DNA of 64,000 nt from Paraburkholderia fungorum (GTDB taxonomy: Bacteria > Pseudomonadota > Gammaproteobacteria > Burkholderiales > Burkholderiaceae): positions 1 through 64,000 of the forward strand of contig NZ_MCAS01000005.1 in assembly GCF_003610895.1 (NCBI RefSeq), read 5' to 3'. The notes beneath the pieces are model-generated. The model searched no databases, had not been told where the DNA came from, and saw only the letters and a program-made list of their open reading frames with translations. Made by a program: the position numbers and the translations under genes. Position 1 is the first letter of the stretch. Every line of letters begins with the position of its first letter. Positions 19,314-31,464 of this stretch are shown piece by piece.

Positions 19314-20264
19314 TTATTTCGAGGCGTCGCCGAGTGCCGCCGCGGCAGTGCGCTGTTCCTGCCATTCGCTGCGCGCGACGCGCGAGCGTGCGAACACGGC
19401 TTCGAGCGCGGCGCCGTCGGCGGCTTCGATCGCCGCGCGCAAGCGTGCGAGCACCGCCGTGTACGCATCCAGTTCGTCGAGCAGCGCGGCGCGATTCGCT
19501 ACACACACGTCGCGCCACATTTCCGGGCTCGACGCAGCGATGCGCGTGAAGTCGCGGAAACCGCCTGCGGCGAATGAGAATTTCAGCGCGGCGTCGGGCG
19601 AGTTGAGAATCTGCTCGACCAGCGCGAAAGATAAAACATGCGGCAAATGGCTGACCGATGCGAGCACGCGGTCATGCTGCTCGGGCGTCATGTCCCGCAC
19701 ACAGGCGCCGGTCGCGCGCCACATCGCGGCGACACGTTCGACTGCTGCCGGCGCATTCTCCGGCAGCGGGCACAACACGACATTGCGATTCACGTACAGA
19801 TCGGGCAACGCCGCGTCCGGGCCGCTCGCTTCACGGCCGGCAATCGGATGCCCCGGCACGAACTGGCCGATGCGCGCGCCGAGCGCCGAGCGGGCGGATG
19901 CAACCACGTCGGACTTGGTGCTGCCGGCGTCGGTGACGATGGTGTCTGCATCGAGAAACGGCGCGATGCGCTCAAGCAGCGATTGCGTCTGTGCAACTGG
20001 CGCCGCAAGCAGCACGATATCCGCGCCGGCGAGCGCGGCACGCAACGCGGTGTCATCGGTCAACGCCGCGGATTGGTCGATCACGCCCAATTCCAACGCG
20101 CGCGCCGTCGATGCCGACGAACGCCCGACGCCGATCACCGTGCGCGCGCCCGCCGTCTCACCCTGCTCACCCCGTTCACGCAGCGCGCGCGCAAGCGAGC
20201 CGCCGATCAGGCCGACACCAAAAATCACCAGCTTGTTAAAAGAAAACGCGGCCACGTCGATCAC
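19314..20264 (-). CDS. tyrA: Prephenate dehydrogenase family protein
   Basis: 316 residues, read from a GTG at 20264; no in-frame ATG precedes the nucleotide fold. NAD(P) loop GVGLIGGSLARAL is at residues 16-28, then VTDAGSTKSDVV and VPGHPIAGREASGPDAA, the prephenate-binding signatures. It carries no chorismate mutase domain, since that is on PheA. It makes 4-hydroxyphenylpyruvate from prephenate (or tyrosine from arogenate). It is in the aromatic series between hisC and aroA. Confidence 0.93.
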   Translation of the reverse strand: MIDVAAFSFNKLVIFGVGLIGGSLARALRERGEQGETAGARTVIGVGRSSASTARALELGVIDQSAALTDDTALRAALAGADIVLLAAPVAQTQSLLERIAPFLDADTIVTDAGSTKSDVVASARSALGARIGQFVPGHPIAGREASGPDAALPDLYVNRNVVLCPLPENAPAAVERVAAMWRATGACVRDMTPEQHDRVLASVSHLPHVLSFALVEQILNSPDAALKFSFAAGGFRDFTRIAASSPEMWRDVCVANRAALLDELDAYTAVLARLRAAIEAADGAALEAVFARSRVARSEWQEQRTAAAALGDASK

Positions 20265-20315
20265 AGAAAAAGCGCGCCATCCGTAGAGTGAGGCGCATGG
20301 GTCAAGGTCAACTGC

Positions 20316-21428
20316 TTACGCAGGGGTAAGCGTCTTTTCGAGCGCCGCGAGGAACGCTTCGTTTTCTTCCGGCAGGCCGATCGTGATACGCAGCCATTGC
20401 GGCAAACCGTAGTTGCCGACCGGACGAACGATCACGCCCTGCTTGAGCAACGCGAGGTTCACGCGGTTGCCGGCTGCGTCGTCATTGCCGACGCGCACCA
20501 GCACGAAATTACCGTCAGACGGCACATATTCGAGACCGAGTTTGTCGAACGCTTCTGTCAGGCGGCGGTAGCCTTGCGCGTTCAAAGCCGCGCTCTTTTC
20601 CAGAAATGCCTTGTCGTTCAGCGCCGCGATGGCCGCGGCTTGCGCCAGCGTGTTCACATTGAACGGCTGACGCAGACGGTTCAGCAGATCGGTCAACTCA
20701 GGCTGCGCGATGGCGAAGCCGACCCGCAAACCCGCGAGGCCGAACGCCTTCGAGAACGTGCGCGACACCAGCAGATTGGGATACCGGCGCACCCATGCGA
20801 TCGAGTCGTAGCGCTTTTCTTCCGGCAGGTACTCGGTGTACGCCTCGTCGAGCACAACGGCCACGTGACGGGGCACCTGATCGAGAAACGCTTCGAGCTT
20901 CGCGCCTTCGATGAACGTGCCGGTCGGGTTGTTCGGGTTGGCGACGAAAATCAGGCGGGTGTCGTCGGTGATCGCGGCGAGCATCGCGTCGAGGTCGTGG
21001 CCGTATTTGACTGCCGGCACGACGATCGCACGCGCACCCACGCCTTGCGTGGCAAGCGCGTACACCGCGAACGAGTATTGCGCGTAGACGATCGACTGCC
21101 CCTTCTCGACGAACGCGTGCGCGGCGATTTCGAGAATGTCGTTGCTGCCGTTGCCGAGCGTGATCCAGTCGGCCGGTACGCCGTAGCGCTCGCTCAGCGC
21201 ACTCTTCAGTTCGAACGCATTCGCGTCCGGATAGCGGCCGAGTTCGCTGGCCGCTTGCGCCATGGCGCGCTGTGCCGACTCCGGCATGCCCAGCGGATTT
21301 TCATTCGACGCAAGTTTCACGATGGTCGCTTCGTCGAGGCCGAATTCGCGGGCCACTTCCGAAATCGGCTTGCCGGCGATGTAAGGCGCAATCGCGCGCA
21401 CATAGGAAGGACCGAAGGACGTTGTCAT
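20316..21428 (-). CDS. hisC: Histidinol-phosphate aminotransferase, likely aromatic aminotransferase role
   Basis: 370 residues, fold-type I PLP enzyme; Lys227 in SRTFSKAFGLAGLRVG holds the cofactor, and SNENPLG (41-47) and ANPNNPTG (163-170) bind substrate and PLP. HisC-type enzymes encoded beside pheA and tyrA often also transaminate phenylpyruvate and 4-hydroxyphenylpyruvate or prephenate, which fits this position better than histidine synthesis alone. The broad-specificity role is inferred. Confidence 0.92.
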   Translation of the reverse strand: MTTSFGPSYVRAIAPYIAGKPISEVAREFGLDEATIVKLASNENPLGMPESAQRAMAQAASELGRYPDANAFELKSALSERYGVPADWITLGNGSNDILEIAAHAFVEKGQSIVYAQYSFAVYALATQGVGARAIVVPAVKYGHDLDAMLAAITDDTRLIFVANPNNPTGTFIEGAKLEAFLDQVPRHVAVVLDEAYTEYLPEEKRYDSIAWVRRYPNLLVSRTFSKAFGLAGLRVGFAIAQPELTDLLNRLRQPFNVNTLAQAAAIAALNDKAFLEKSAALNAQGYRRLTEAFDKLGLEYVPSDGNFVLVRVGNDDAAGNRVNLALLKQGVIVRPVGNYGLPQWLRITIGLPEENEAFLAALEKTLTPA

Positions 21429-21509
21429 GAAAATCTCCGAACGACTAATTAGTAGTAGATGAATACGCGACAGGCGCGCTCGAACGGCATGAGCGCGCCT
21501 CGACAGACA

Positions 21510-22592
21510 TTAGCGGGCGCGCGGATACGAGCCGAGTATCTTCAGGAACGCAGCTTTCTGGCCGAGTTCGGTCAGCGCGGCAGCGACCGCCGGCTCGTCA
21601 CGATGGCCTTCGACGTCGATATAGAAGTAATACTCCCATGTGCCGACACGCGCCGGGCGCGACTCGAAACGGGTCATGGATACGCTATGGCGCGCCAAAG
21701 GCTCCAACAGCTTGAACACGGCACCCGGTTCATTCGCCACCGAAACGATCAGCGACGTCTGGTCGTGCCCGCTGACGCCAGTGCGCTCCTTGCCGATCAT
21801 CACGAAACGCGTGCGGTTGTGCGGATCGTCCTGGATCAGCGCGTAAGCGACCTGCAGACCATAATGCGTCGCCGCGCGATCGCCGGCAATGGCCGCAACG
21901 GTCGGGTCTTCCGCCGCCATGCGCGCAGCTTCGGCATTGCTCGACACCGCCTGGCGTTCGAGATGCGGCGCGTTGGTCGCGAGCCAGCGCTGGCACTGGG
22001 CGAGCGCCTGTGCGTGCGCGCACACCCGCTTCACCCCAGTGAGGCCGCCGCTCAGCGTCAGGAGATTGTGGTGAATCGGCAAGGCCAGTTCGCCGCCGAT
22101 CGTGAGCTGGGTTTGCAGCAGCAGATCGAGCGTGCGCGACACCGCGCCTTCAGTCGAATTCTCGACCGGCACAACACCGAATTCGGCTGCGCCGGCTTCG
22201 ACCGAGCGAAATACTTCGTCGATCGACGGGCACGGCAAACCTTCGATCGATTGACCGAAGTATTCGTGCATCGCCTGTTCGCTATATGTGCCGACCGGGC
22301 CGAGATACGCGGCCTTGATGGTCTTTTCGAGCGCTCGGCTCGCGGCCATGATCTCGCGCCAGATTGCACTGATATGCTCACTGGCCAGCGGGCCATCGCT
22401 CATGTCCTGCAGACGTGCGATCACCTGCTGCTCGCGCTCGGGGCGGAACACCGGTGCGTTGAAATGCTTCTTCACCTCGCCCACTTCGAGCGCCACCGCG
22501 GCGCGCTGATTGAGGAGCGCGATCAACTGCGCGTCGAGCGCATCGATGCGTTCGCGAAGGGGCTTGAGTCGGGTATTGAGTTCGTCGTCCAT
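21510..22592 (-). CDS. pheA: Chorismate mutase / prephenate dehydratase (P-protein)
   Basis: 360 residues with three domains in order: chorismate mutase (about 1-90, RLKPLRERIDALDAQLIALL), prephenate dehydratase (about 105-275, starting GPVGTYSEQA and including VVPVENSTEGAVSRTLDLLL) and an ACT regulatory domain (about 285-360, with the ESRPAR motif) through which phenylalanine inhibits the enzyme. It commits chorismate to phenylalanine. No leader-peptide attenuator is visible upstream. It lies 78 bp after serC. Confidence 0.96.
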   Translation of the reverse strand: MDDELNTRLKPLRERIDALDAQLIALLNQRAAVALEVGEVKKHFNAPVFRPEREQQVIARLQDMSDGPLASEHISAIWREIMAASRALEKTIKAAYLGPVGTYSEQAMHEYFGQSIEGLPCPSIDEVFRSVEAGAAEFGVVPVENSTEGAVSRTLDLLLQTQLTIGGELALPIHHNLLTLSGGLTGVKRVCAHAQALAQCQRWLATNAPHLERQAVSSNAEAARMAAEDPTVAAIAGDRAATHYGLQVAYALIQDDPHNRTRFVMIGKERTGVSGHDQTSLIVSVANEPGAVFKLLEPLARHSVSMTRFESRPARVGTWEYYFYIDVEGHRDEPAVAAALTELGQKAAFLKILGSYPRAR

Positions 22593-22670
22593 GCGTGAAA
22601 ACGGCCCTGCCGGTAGCTACTGCACAAATGCGTGCTGGAAAGGATACGCGCGCCTGAATATCAAACAGAA

Positions 22671-23753
22671 TCAGGCGCTGCGCTGTTCGAATTCCCTCAT
22701 GTATTCGACAAGCGCTTTGACGCCTTCGAGCGGGACAGCGTTATAGATCGACGCCCGCATGCCGCCGACGGACTTGTGGCCCTTTAGCTGCACCATTCCC
22801 CGCGCTTTCGCGCCGGCCAGGAAATCTTCGTTGCGAGACTCGTCGGCGAGGAAAAACGGTACGTTCATCCGCGAGCGCGAGCCACGTTCGACCTTGTTCA
22901 GATAGAAGCTGCTCGAATCGATCGCGTCGTACAACAGCTTCGATTTTTCGAGGTTACGCGCTTCCATCGCGGTAAGGCCGCCCTGCTTCTTCAACCACTT
23001 GAACACCAGCCCCGCGATGTAAATCGCGTACGTGGGCGGTGTGTTGTACATCGAGTTGTTCTCGGCGACAGTCTTCCATTCAAACGCCGACGGGCAGATC
23101 GCTTGCGCGCGGCCCAGCATGTCTTCGCGCACGATCACAACCGTCACGCCCGCCATGCCGATATTCTTCTGCGCGCCGCCGAACAGCACGCCATATTTGG
23201 CGATGTCCATCGGGCGCGACAGGATGTGCGACGAAGCGTCCGCCACCAGCGGAATGTCGCCGAGGTCGGGAATCTCGAACGTCTCGACGCCGTGAATGGT
23301 CTCGTTGGTGCACAAATGGACGTACGCGGGATCGTCCGACAGTTGCCATTCCGAGCGCGCCGGCGCACGCGTAAAGCCCTCGGCCGTTTGGCCGCTCGCC
23401 GCGAGATGCACCGTGCCGTACTTTTGCGCCTCCTTGAACGACTTTTGCGACCACGAACCGGTCACGACGAAATCCGCGCGCGCTTTTGTGCCCATCAGAT
23501 TCATCGGCACGATGGCGTTTTCGCCCAGGCCGCCGCCTTGCAGGAACAGGATACGGTGGCTGGCGGGCACGTCGAGCAATTCACGCAGGTCGACGAGCGC
23601 TTCCTCATGGATCGACATGAATTCTTTGCCGCGGTGGCTCATTTCCATCACGCTCATGCCACTGCCCTGCCAATCGAGCATCTCGTCGGCTGCCTGACGC
23701 AGCACTTCTTCGGGCATGGCCGCTGGGCCGGCGGAGAAATTAAAGACGCGCAT
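22671..23753 (-). CDS. serC: Phosphoserine aminotransferase
   Basis: 360 residues from the ATG at 23753 ([18 protein letters not shown]); the longer frame is not needed. Lys196 in [12 protein letters not shown] binds PLP. It makes 3-phosphoserine from 3-phosphohydroxypyruvate and also acts in pyridoxal phosphate synthesis. It opens the serC-pheA-hisC-tyrA-aroA series, the arrangement in which serine and aromatic synthesis share a transcript. Confidence 0.96.
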   Translation of the reverse strand: MRVFNFSAGPAAMPEEVLRQAADEMLDWQGSGMSVMEMSHRGKEFMSIHEEALVDLRELLDVPASHRILFLQGGGLGENAIVPMNLMGTKARADFVVTGSWSQKSFKEAQKYGTVHLAASGQTAEGFTRAPARSEWQLSDDPAYVHLCTNETIHGVETFEIPDLGDIPLVADASSHILSRPMDIAKYGVLFGGAQKNIGMAGVTVVIVREDMLGRAQAICPSAFEWKTVAENNSMYNTPPTYAIYIAGLVFKWLKKQGGLTAMEARNLEKSKLLYDAIDSSSFYLNKVERGSRSRMNVPFFLADESRNEDFLAGAKARGMVQLKGHKSVGGMRASIYNAVPLEGVKALVEYMREFEQRSA

Positions 23754-23916
23754 CGTGAGATCCTGGAAGCTGGCGCGAAAAACGAACAGATCGCGCAAAA
23801 ATCGGCGAAGTTGGCAGCCACAAAGACAGCCGCCGCAAAGTCAGCGCCGCGAACCCGACAACACGAGTTTGACGGCAAGTATTCGGCAACACGCAGCTGG
23901 CAACATTTTCGCGCGC

Positions 23917-23958
23917 AAAAAGAAAATGGCCGTCTGCGCGTGTGCGCAAACGGCCATT
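23917..23958 (-). terminator. Terminator after the DUF2059 gene
   Basis: On the minus strand AATGGCCGT and ACGGCCATT enclose a smaller TGCGC/GCGCA stem and are followed by TTCTTTTTG. It separates the DUF2059 gene from serC. The rest of the 313-bp gap (23754-24066) should hold the serC promoter, but I see no clear hexamers. Confidence 0.8.
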
Positions 23959-24066
23959 ATCGCATTGTCACCGCCAACCCGCCAAACCCGGCGCGCCGCA
24001 CGGCGTGCCAGGCGGCGGCGGGCTCGATGTCAGCGCTGCCTTTCGATCTTCGGGCTAAAACCCGAT

Positions 24067-24672
24067 TTACTTAGCCGGCTTGACCGAAGCGACTTCCTTG
24101 TCAGCCTGGTCGCGCGTTGCCTTGATCGATTGCGGCATGTACTTTTGCATCAAACCATTCACGACGTCGCGGCCAACCTGGTCTTGCACCTGGATGAACT
24201 TGCGGCCGGTCGGGCTCTTGTAGAACGCGGTCAGATCCTTGATTTCCGACGTGCTGTAGTACTTCGCGTAAGCGTCGTACTGAGCTTGCATTGCGTCTTG
24301 ACGGAACGAGTCCGTTGCGAACACCTGGCCTGCGCCGTCAACCAGCTTCGGCACTGCGTTCTTTTGCAGCGTCGGGACGGAAGCCTGCTTCTGCTTGTCC
24401 GTCATCGTCTTGTTTTCGCTCAGGGCGTCCGACAGGATTGCCGGGACCAGTTGCTTGGCTTGCATCTGCGCGCTGTTGCCAATTGCGCCAACGAGCTTCT
24501 GTGCGTCGATTGCGTCCAGCAGGTCCTTGATTGCAGCCTGCTTGGCCGGATCAACCGGTGCAGCGGCAGCAGCCGGAGCCGCCGGGGCCGAGCTCTGAAG
24601 CGCTTGAGCCATAGCGAAGGTCGGCACGAGAGCAGCCAGCAACATCAGTTGTTTGAATCGTTTTTGCATCAT
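24067..24672 (-). CDS. DUF2059 family secreted protein
   Basis: 201 residues from the first of two adjacent ATG codons, preceded by AGGGAG. A signal peptide (MMQKRFKQLMLLAALVPTFA) is followed by an Ala/Pro-rich linker and, from about residue 100, the DUF2059 domain (YDAYAKYYSTSEIKDLTAFY, then SPTGRKFIQV). The domain is common in periplasmic proteins of unknown function. The 5' leader can form a large double hairpin (24703-24755). It lies alone between gyrA and serC. Confidence 0.88.
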   Translation of the reverse strand: MMQKRFKQLMLLAALVPTFAMAQALQSSAPAAPAAAAAPVDPAKQAAIKDLLDAIDAQKLVGAIGNSAQMQAKQLVPAILSDALSENKTMTDKQKQASVPTLQKNAVPKLVDGAGQVFATDSFRQDAMQAQYDAYAKYYSTSEIKDLTAFYKSPTGRKFIQVQDQVGRDVVNGLMQKYMPQSIKATRDQADKEVASVKPAK

Positions 24673-24702
24673 TACTCCCTAAGAGAAATTAACTTGAACT
24701 GC

Positions 24703-24755
24703 AAGCTGCGCGGGATGCGTATCGGCCCGATACGCCATTGTTCCCTGCGCAGCTT
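24703..24755. other. Two-tier hairpin between gyrA and the DUF2059 gene
   Basis: AAGCTGCGC (24703-24711) pairs with GCGCAGCTT (24747-24755), GGG with CCC inside it, and GCGTATCG (24717-24724) with CGATACGC (24728-24735). No T run follows on the minus strand. It may stabilise the gyrA 3' end or be a structured leader of the DUF2059 message. Confidence 0.6.
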
Positions 24756-24792
24756 TCAACCAATAACTGAGACTGAAAGCTGCCGACGTGAA

Positions 24793-27429
<2,637 letters not shown>

Positions 27430-27529
27430 TATCCGTATCTTTTACGTGCCAAGGCGACGGCTTGAAGCTCGCTTGAAGCCCAACTCGCCGCGCCTTCGCG
27501 TAAGCATTGCAGGCGCAACGCATCACGCG

Positions 27530-27538
27530 ATTCTAACA
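27530..27538 (-). promoter_or_regulatory. Possible gyrA extended -10 element
   Basis: TGTTAGAAT on the minus strand matches the TGnTATAAT extended -10 pattern, about 100 bp upstream of gyrA; I see no good -35 hexamer. Confidence 0.35.
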
Positions 27539-27802
27539 TGCCGCGCATCCGCCCCCGGCTGGGGTACGTATACCTATTAGCAGGCGAGACGGAACGGCGC
27601 CTGAACGCCCCCTGACCGAGCCGGGGCAGGCGCGATTTGTGCGTGGGCCAATCCGCCGCTCAGCCATGACTGGCGGTGCCTCCAGCGGATTGCTTCTGTT
27701 GCGCATGCACCACAATTGGAGGGCGATTTGATCGGGGGCAGATTTTTTTATCGTTGGAAGGGAACGATATGGCAAAATGCCAACGCACAAAGAGTTAGAC
27801 AC

Positions 27803-27858
27803 TGCTCGAAGTCTACACAGCACGTTTTTTGTTCTACACCGATGTTATACTTCGAGCA
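27803..27858 (+). promoter_or_regulatory. ompA-like gene promoter enclosed by a perfect inverted repeat
   Basis: TGCTCGAAGT (27803-27812) and ACTTCGAGCA (27849-27858) form a perfect 10-bp inverted repeat with 36 bp between the arms. The right arm overlaps TATACT (27846-27851), which with TG at 27843-27844 makes an extended -10. The gap 27430-27927 is otherwise AT-rich in its right half and holds no gene. The arrangement suggests a repressor or looping site, or an RNA hairpin if transcription starts earlier. Confidence 0.5.
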
Positions 27859-27927
27859 ATGTATGACTTGTCTTCGTCAACAGGCTCGCAGTAAACCTGC
27901 GGTAATCTCAATTTCGAGAGGAGAAAT

Positions 27928-28575
27928 ATGAATAAACTTTCAAAGCTCGCGTTCATTGCAGCTACCGCAGTTATGGCTGCATCCGCCATGGCGCAATCGG
28001 TGCCGGCGTCGCGACAAGCTACGAACGACAACTGGGTGAATGGTACCGGCGAATACGTGTGGATGAACGGCACGAACGAGCTTTGCTGGCGCGATGCATT
28101 CTGGACGCCGGCAACGGCCAACGCTAAGTGCGATGGCGCCCTGGTTGCCCAGGCTCCGACCCCGCCGGCTCCGGTCGCACCTGCACCGGCTATTACGAGC
28201 CAAAAGATTACGTATCAAGCTGACGCTCTGTTCGACTTCGACAAGGCTATCCTGAAGCCGGCTGGCAAGGAAAAGCTGGACGATCTGGCATCGAAGATCG
28301 GCGCGCTGAACCTGGAAGTTGTCGTCGCAACGGGTTACACGGACCGTATCGGTTCGGACAAGTACAACGACCGTCTGTCGCTGCGCCGTGCTCAAGCTGT
28401 CAAGGCATACCTGGTCAGCAAGGGCATCGAATCCAACCGTATCTATACGGAAGGCAAGGGCAAGCGCAACCCGGTCACGACCGGTTGCAACCAGAAGAAC
28501 CACAAGCAACTCATCGCCTGCCTCGCACCGGATCGCCGCGTGGAAGTCGAAGTTGTCGGTACTTCGAAGCAGTAA
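27928..28575 (+). CDS. OmpA family outer-membrane/peptidoglycan-binding protein
   Basis: 215 residues, preceded by a strong ribosome site (GAGAGGAG). Signal peptide to AMA22-QS, then a short region with the sequence [19 protein letters not shown], a Pro/Ala hinge (about residues 75-90), and an OmpA C-terminal domain (about 98-213) with [12 protein letters not shown] and the peptidoglycan-binding segment [20 protein letters not shown]. It has no beta-barrel, so it is probably a periplasmic protein that ties the outer membrane to peptidoglycan. Its codon use and strong signals suggest high expression. Confidence 0.92.
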   Translation: MNKLSKLAFIAATAVMAASAMAQSVPASRQATNDNWVNGTGEYVWMNGTNELCWRDAFWTPATANAKCDGALVAQAPTPPAPVAPAPAITSQKITYQADALFDFDKAILKPAGKEKLDDLASKIGALNLEVVVATGYTDRIGSDKYNDRLSLRRAQAVKAYLVSKGIESNRIYTEGKGKRNPVTTGCNQKNHKQLIACLAPDRRVEVEVVGTSKQ

Positions 28576-28596
28576 GCTACAAGTTACCGCAGTATC

Positions 28597-28624
28597 AAAG
28601 CCCCGCTTCGGCGGGGCTTTTTTT
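28597..28624 (+). terminator. Terminator of the ompA-like gene
   Basis: AAAGCCCCGC, a TTCG tetraloop and GCGGGGCTTT are followed by a T run, a very stable intrinsic terminator 22 bp past the stop. Confidence 0.92.
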
Positions 28625-28796
28625 ATGCCGCGGCTGCGGATGCTGCTCGCCCTCTCCTCCGAGCATCATCCGCCCGCCCGGCAGTAGCGCATTGGCCAGC
28701 CGTAGCGCGGCATTTTGCCGCCCCGCCGCCCGGCCTATATACTCAGGGTTTATCCTCGAGCGCCCGCTCAACGCTCTCATCGAGGCAGCTTCCGCT

Positions 28797-29495
28797 ATGA
28801 CCAACGCCGATCCCCACGAACTGCAGAAATTCAGCGACCTTGCGCATCGTTGGTGGGACCCGAACGCCGAATTCAAACCGTTGCATGAACTCAATCCGAT
28901 TCGTCTGAGCTGGATCGACGCGCATGCGCATCTCGCCGGCAAAACCGTGCTGGATATCGGCTGCGGCGGCGGCATCCTGTCGGAGTCGATGGCGGGATTG
29001 GGCGCGCACGTAAAGGGAATCGACCTGTCGAGCCAGGCGCTCGGCGTGGCGGATCTTCACAGCCTTGAAAGTGGCGTAACCGTTAGTTACGAAGAAATCG
29101 CCGCTGAAGCGCTGGCCGCCCGCGAACCCGGTACTTACGACGTCGTCACCTGCATGGAAATGCTTGAGCACGTGCCCGAACCGGCTGCCATCGTCGAGGC
29201 ATGCAAGACGCTGGTGAAACCGGGCGGCTGGGTGTTCTTCTCCACGCTGAACCGCAACGTCAAGTCATATCTGTTCGCGGTGATCGGCGCCGAATATATC
29301 GCGCGTATGCTGCCCAAGGGTACCCACGACTACGCGCGCTTCATCCGCCCGTCGGAATTGGCGAGCTTCGTGCGCGCCGCCGGCCTGCGCACAGCCGACA
29401 TCAAAGGCATCGTTTATAACCCGCTCAGCAAGCATTTCACGCTGTCCGACGACACGAGCGTGAACTACATGCTCGCCTGCCGCCGCGACGTCTGA
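28797..29495 (+). CDS. ubiG: Ubiquinone biosynthesis O-methyltransferase
   Basis: 232 residues from the ATG at 28797 ([20 protein letters not shown]), the usual UbiG start. SAM-binding motif VLDIGCGGG is at residues 51-59, followed by GIDLSSQ and [13 protein letters not shown]. UbiG carries out both O-methylations in ubiquinone synthesis. It is followed 32 bp later by gph, a common pairing in betaproteobacteria. Confidence 0.95.
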   Translation: MTNADPHELQKFSDLAHRWWDPNAEFKPLHELNPIRLSWIDAHAHLAGKTVLDIGCGGGILSESMAGLGAHVKGIDLSSQALGVADLHSLESGVTVSYEEIAAEALAAREPGTYDVVTCMEMLEHVPEPAAIVEACKTLVKPGGWVFFSTLNRNVKSYLFAVIGAEYIARMLPKGTHDYARFIRPSELASFVRAAGLRTADIKGIVYNPLSKHFTLSDDTSVNYMLACRRDV

Positions 29496-29527
29496 TCCGC
29501 CCCGACCTGCCGGACACAATCCACTCA

Positions 29528-30241
29528 ATGAGCGATCCCACGCCCCTGCCCCAACGCGAAGACAACGACGATGCGCTCGGTCTTTGCCAGGCTGTTCTGT
29601 TCGACCTCGACGGCACGCTGGCCGATACCGCGCCCGATCTGGCGGCCGCCGTCAACAAAATGCGCCATGATCGCAGCCTCGAGATGGTGCCGCTCGAGGA
29701 CCTGCGGCCGCTCGCCTCGGCGGGCGCGCGCGGACTGATTGGCGGGGCCTTCGGCATCGGTCCTGACAACCACGAGTTCGCGTCGATGCGCGAGGAGTTT
29801 CTCGCCAATTACGAAGCAGACTTGTGCATCGAAACCACGCTGTTTCCCGGCATCCCCGAATTGCTCGACGATCTCGACGCACGGGGCGTGCGCTGGGGCA
29901 TCGTGACGAACAAGGTGGCAAGGCTCACCGAGCCGCTGATCGCACAACTCGGTCTCGAAGAACGTGCCGGATGCGTGGTGAGCGGCGACACGACGCCCCA
30001 TTCGAAGCCGCACCCCGCGCCCTTGTTGCACGCCGCACGCGAACTGGGTATCGCGCCGGAGCGCATCGTCTACGTCGGCGACGACCTTCGCGATGTGCAG
30101 GCGGGTTTCGCGGCCGGCATGAAGACTATCGCGGCCGCCTACGGTTACTGCGGCAACGACATTCCGCCGACGCAATGGCATGCGCAGCATGTCGTGCAAT
30201 CGCCCGCTGAATTGCAGACTCTGCTGCGCGATATCGGCTGA
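29528..30241 (+). CDS. gph: Phosphoglycolate phosphatase (HAD family)
   Basis: 237 residues. HAD motif I is FDLDGTLADT with nucleophile Asp26 and Asp28; motif II VTNK near residue 134; motif IV GDDLRDVQAG near 187. It hydrolyses 2-phosphoglycolate, a by-product of DNA repair, and related phosphates. The pairing with ubiG supports Gph rather than a general HAD enzyme. The extra ten N-terminal residues are Pro- and acid-rich. Confidence 0.9.
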   Translation: MSDPTPLPQREDNDDALGLCQAVLFDLDGTLADTAPDLAAAVNKMRHDRSLEMVPLEDLRPLASAGARGLIGGAFGIGPDNHEFASMREEFLANYEADLCIETTLFPGIPELLDDLDARGVRWGIVTNKVARLTEPLIAQLGLEERAGCVVSGDTTPHSKPHPAPLLHAARELGIAPERIVYVGDDLRDVQAGFAAGMKTIAAAYGYCGNDIPPTQWHAQHVVQSPAELQTLLRDIG

Positions 30242-30401
30242 GCGCGCAGGCGAGCGCGGTGCAAAGCAGCGTTTTGCCGCTTGACCGTGGCAGTGCCTCA
30301 GCGCTGATGAGACAGCAAGGCGACGAAGCAATCAGTCAGGACGTGGCTGTCAAACTATTGTAAAATGTACGTTGGCCCAGACGTCTTGGGCAACGAACCG
30401 C

Positions 30402-30771
30402 GGGGGCGACCTGGTTTCGACAGGGGTTGCGAAGCGGCTAGGGCATACCGAGGACCCGTCACCTCGTTAATCAATGGGAAAAACGTAACTGCAAACGACG
30501 AAACGTTCGCACTGGCAGCCTAAGGGCCGCCGTCCTCTGCCTAGTTCACTGACGGGCTAGAGTCGCAAGACCGGTAGCAATACCGACAGAGGTCATATAC
30601 GTCAGTTAAGTCTTGGCGGCGTCACGACGCCAAGGTCGAAAATCTAGTGAATCGCCGTCACGCAGCGTGTTCGTCCGCGTCGTGGTGGTTAAATCAAATG
30701 ATAGAACTAAGTATGTAGAACTAGTCGTAGAGTGCTTCTGGACGCGGGTTCGATTCCCGCCGCCTCCACCA
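30402..30771 (+). ncRNA. ssrA: Transfer-messenger RNA (tmRNA)
   Basis: The 5' end GGGGGCGACCTGGTTTCGAC and the 3' end GATTCCCGCCGCCTCCACCA pair as the tRNA-like acceptor, giving about 370 nt with encoded CCA. The reading frame starts at the GCA at 30491 and encodes ANDETFALAA before the TAA at 30521, the expected burkholderial proteolysis tag. tmRNA with SmpB frees stalled ribosomes and tags the product for ClpXP. A possible -10 (TAAAAT) lies at 30361-30366. Two terminators follow. Confidence 0.97.
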
Positions 30772-30794
30772 GAACATCGTTTCAAGCTTGACTC

Positions 30795-30830
30795 AAAACC
30801 CGCAATCAGCCTGCTGTTTGCGGGTTTTTT
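30795..30830 (+). terminator. First terminator after ssrA
   Basis: AAACCCGCAA and TTTGCGGGTTT enclose an 11-base loop and end in a run of T, 24 bp past the tmRNA. Confidence 0.85.
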
Positions 30831-30858
30831 GTTGGCCGCGGATAAAACAGAAAAACAG

Positions 30859-30885
30859 AAGGCCCGCTCATTGAGCGGGCCTTTT
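30859..30885 (+). terminator. Second terminator after ssrA
   Basis: AAGGCCCGC, loop TCATTGA and GCGGGCCTT followed by TT; a second strong hairpin in series, isolating the highly transcribed ssrA from the next gene. Confidence 0.8.
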
Positions 30886-31009
30886 CGCTGGCGAGCACCA
30901 AAACCATGCAAACCAAGGGAATAAACGCATCAGCAAATCGTTTATTTCCCGCACACGTCAGTACACCGCGTCCCCCGCGAAACCAACACCAGAATCAGGA
31001 GCCGACATC

Positions 31010-31378
31010 ATGCGCAAGACCCTCTTCTGCCTCTCCACGCTGACCCTCCTCGCCCTGCAACAGACCGCTTTTGCCGAAGCACCGAAAGTCATCGACGGCC
31101 GTTTCGTGACCGCGGACGGCATGACGCTCTATACCTTCGACAAAGACACGACACCCGGCGTAAGCGCCTGCACCGGCGGCTGCATGAGCAACTGGCCGGC
31201 GGCCATGGCGGGCCCGTCGGACAAGCCGTCAGGCGACTGGAACCTGATCCCGTCCGCGGACGGCAAACAGCAATGGGCGTACAAAGGCCATCCGCTGTAT
31301 CGCTACGCGGCAGACAAGCAGGCGGGAGACATGAAAGGCGACGGCTTCAAGGACATGTGGCACACAGCAAAGCCTTAA
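31010..31378 (+). CDS. Small secreted protein with Yx(F/W/Y)xxD repeats (COG4315-like)
   Basis: 122 residues with a signal peptide ending near AFA-EA (about residue 22). Two copies of the motif that defines this group are present: YTFDKD (41-46) and YRYAAD (97-102), with the conserved segment CTGGCMSNWPAA (54-65), whose Cys54 and Cys58 could form a disulfide or bind a ligand. The family is widespread, periplasmic or lipoprotein-like, and has no settled function. A (GAGCCG)7 tract starts 20 bp past the stop. Confidence 0.88.
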   Translation: MRKTLFCLSTLTLLALQQTAFAEAPKVIDGRFVTADGMTLYTFDKDTTPGVSACTGGCMSNWPAAMAGPSDKPSGDWNLIPSADGKQQWAYKGHPLYRYAADKQAGDMKGDGFKDMWHTAKP

Positions 31379-31398
31379 GCAATCGTCGCCAGGCGACA

Positions 31399-31440
<42 letters not shown>

Positions 31441-31464
31441 CAACATACCAGCAAGACGGCTCAA

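Noticed and set aside
27716..27931. 71-residue frame in the gyrA-ompA gap
   Set aside because: No ribosome site or homology; it overlaps the promoter and inverted repeat.
30606..30924. Open frames on both strands across ssrA
   Set aside because: They lie over the tmRNA and its terminators, which explain the sequence fully.
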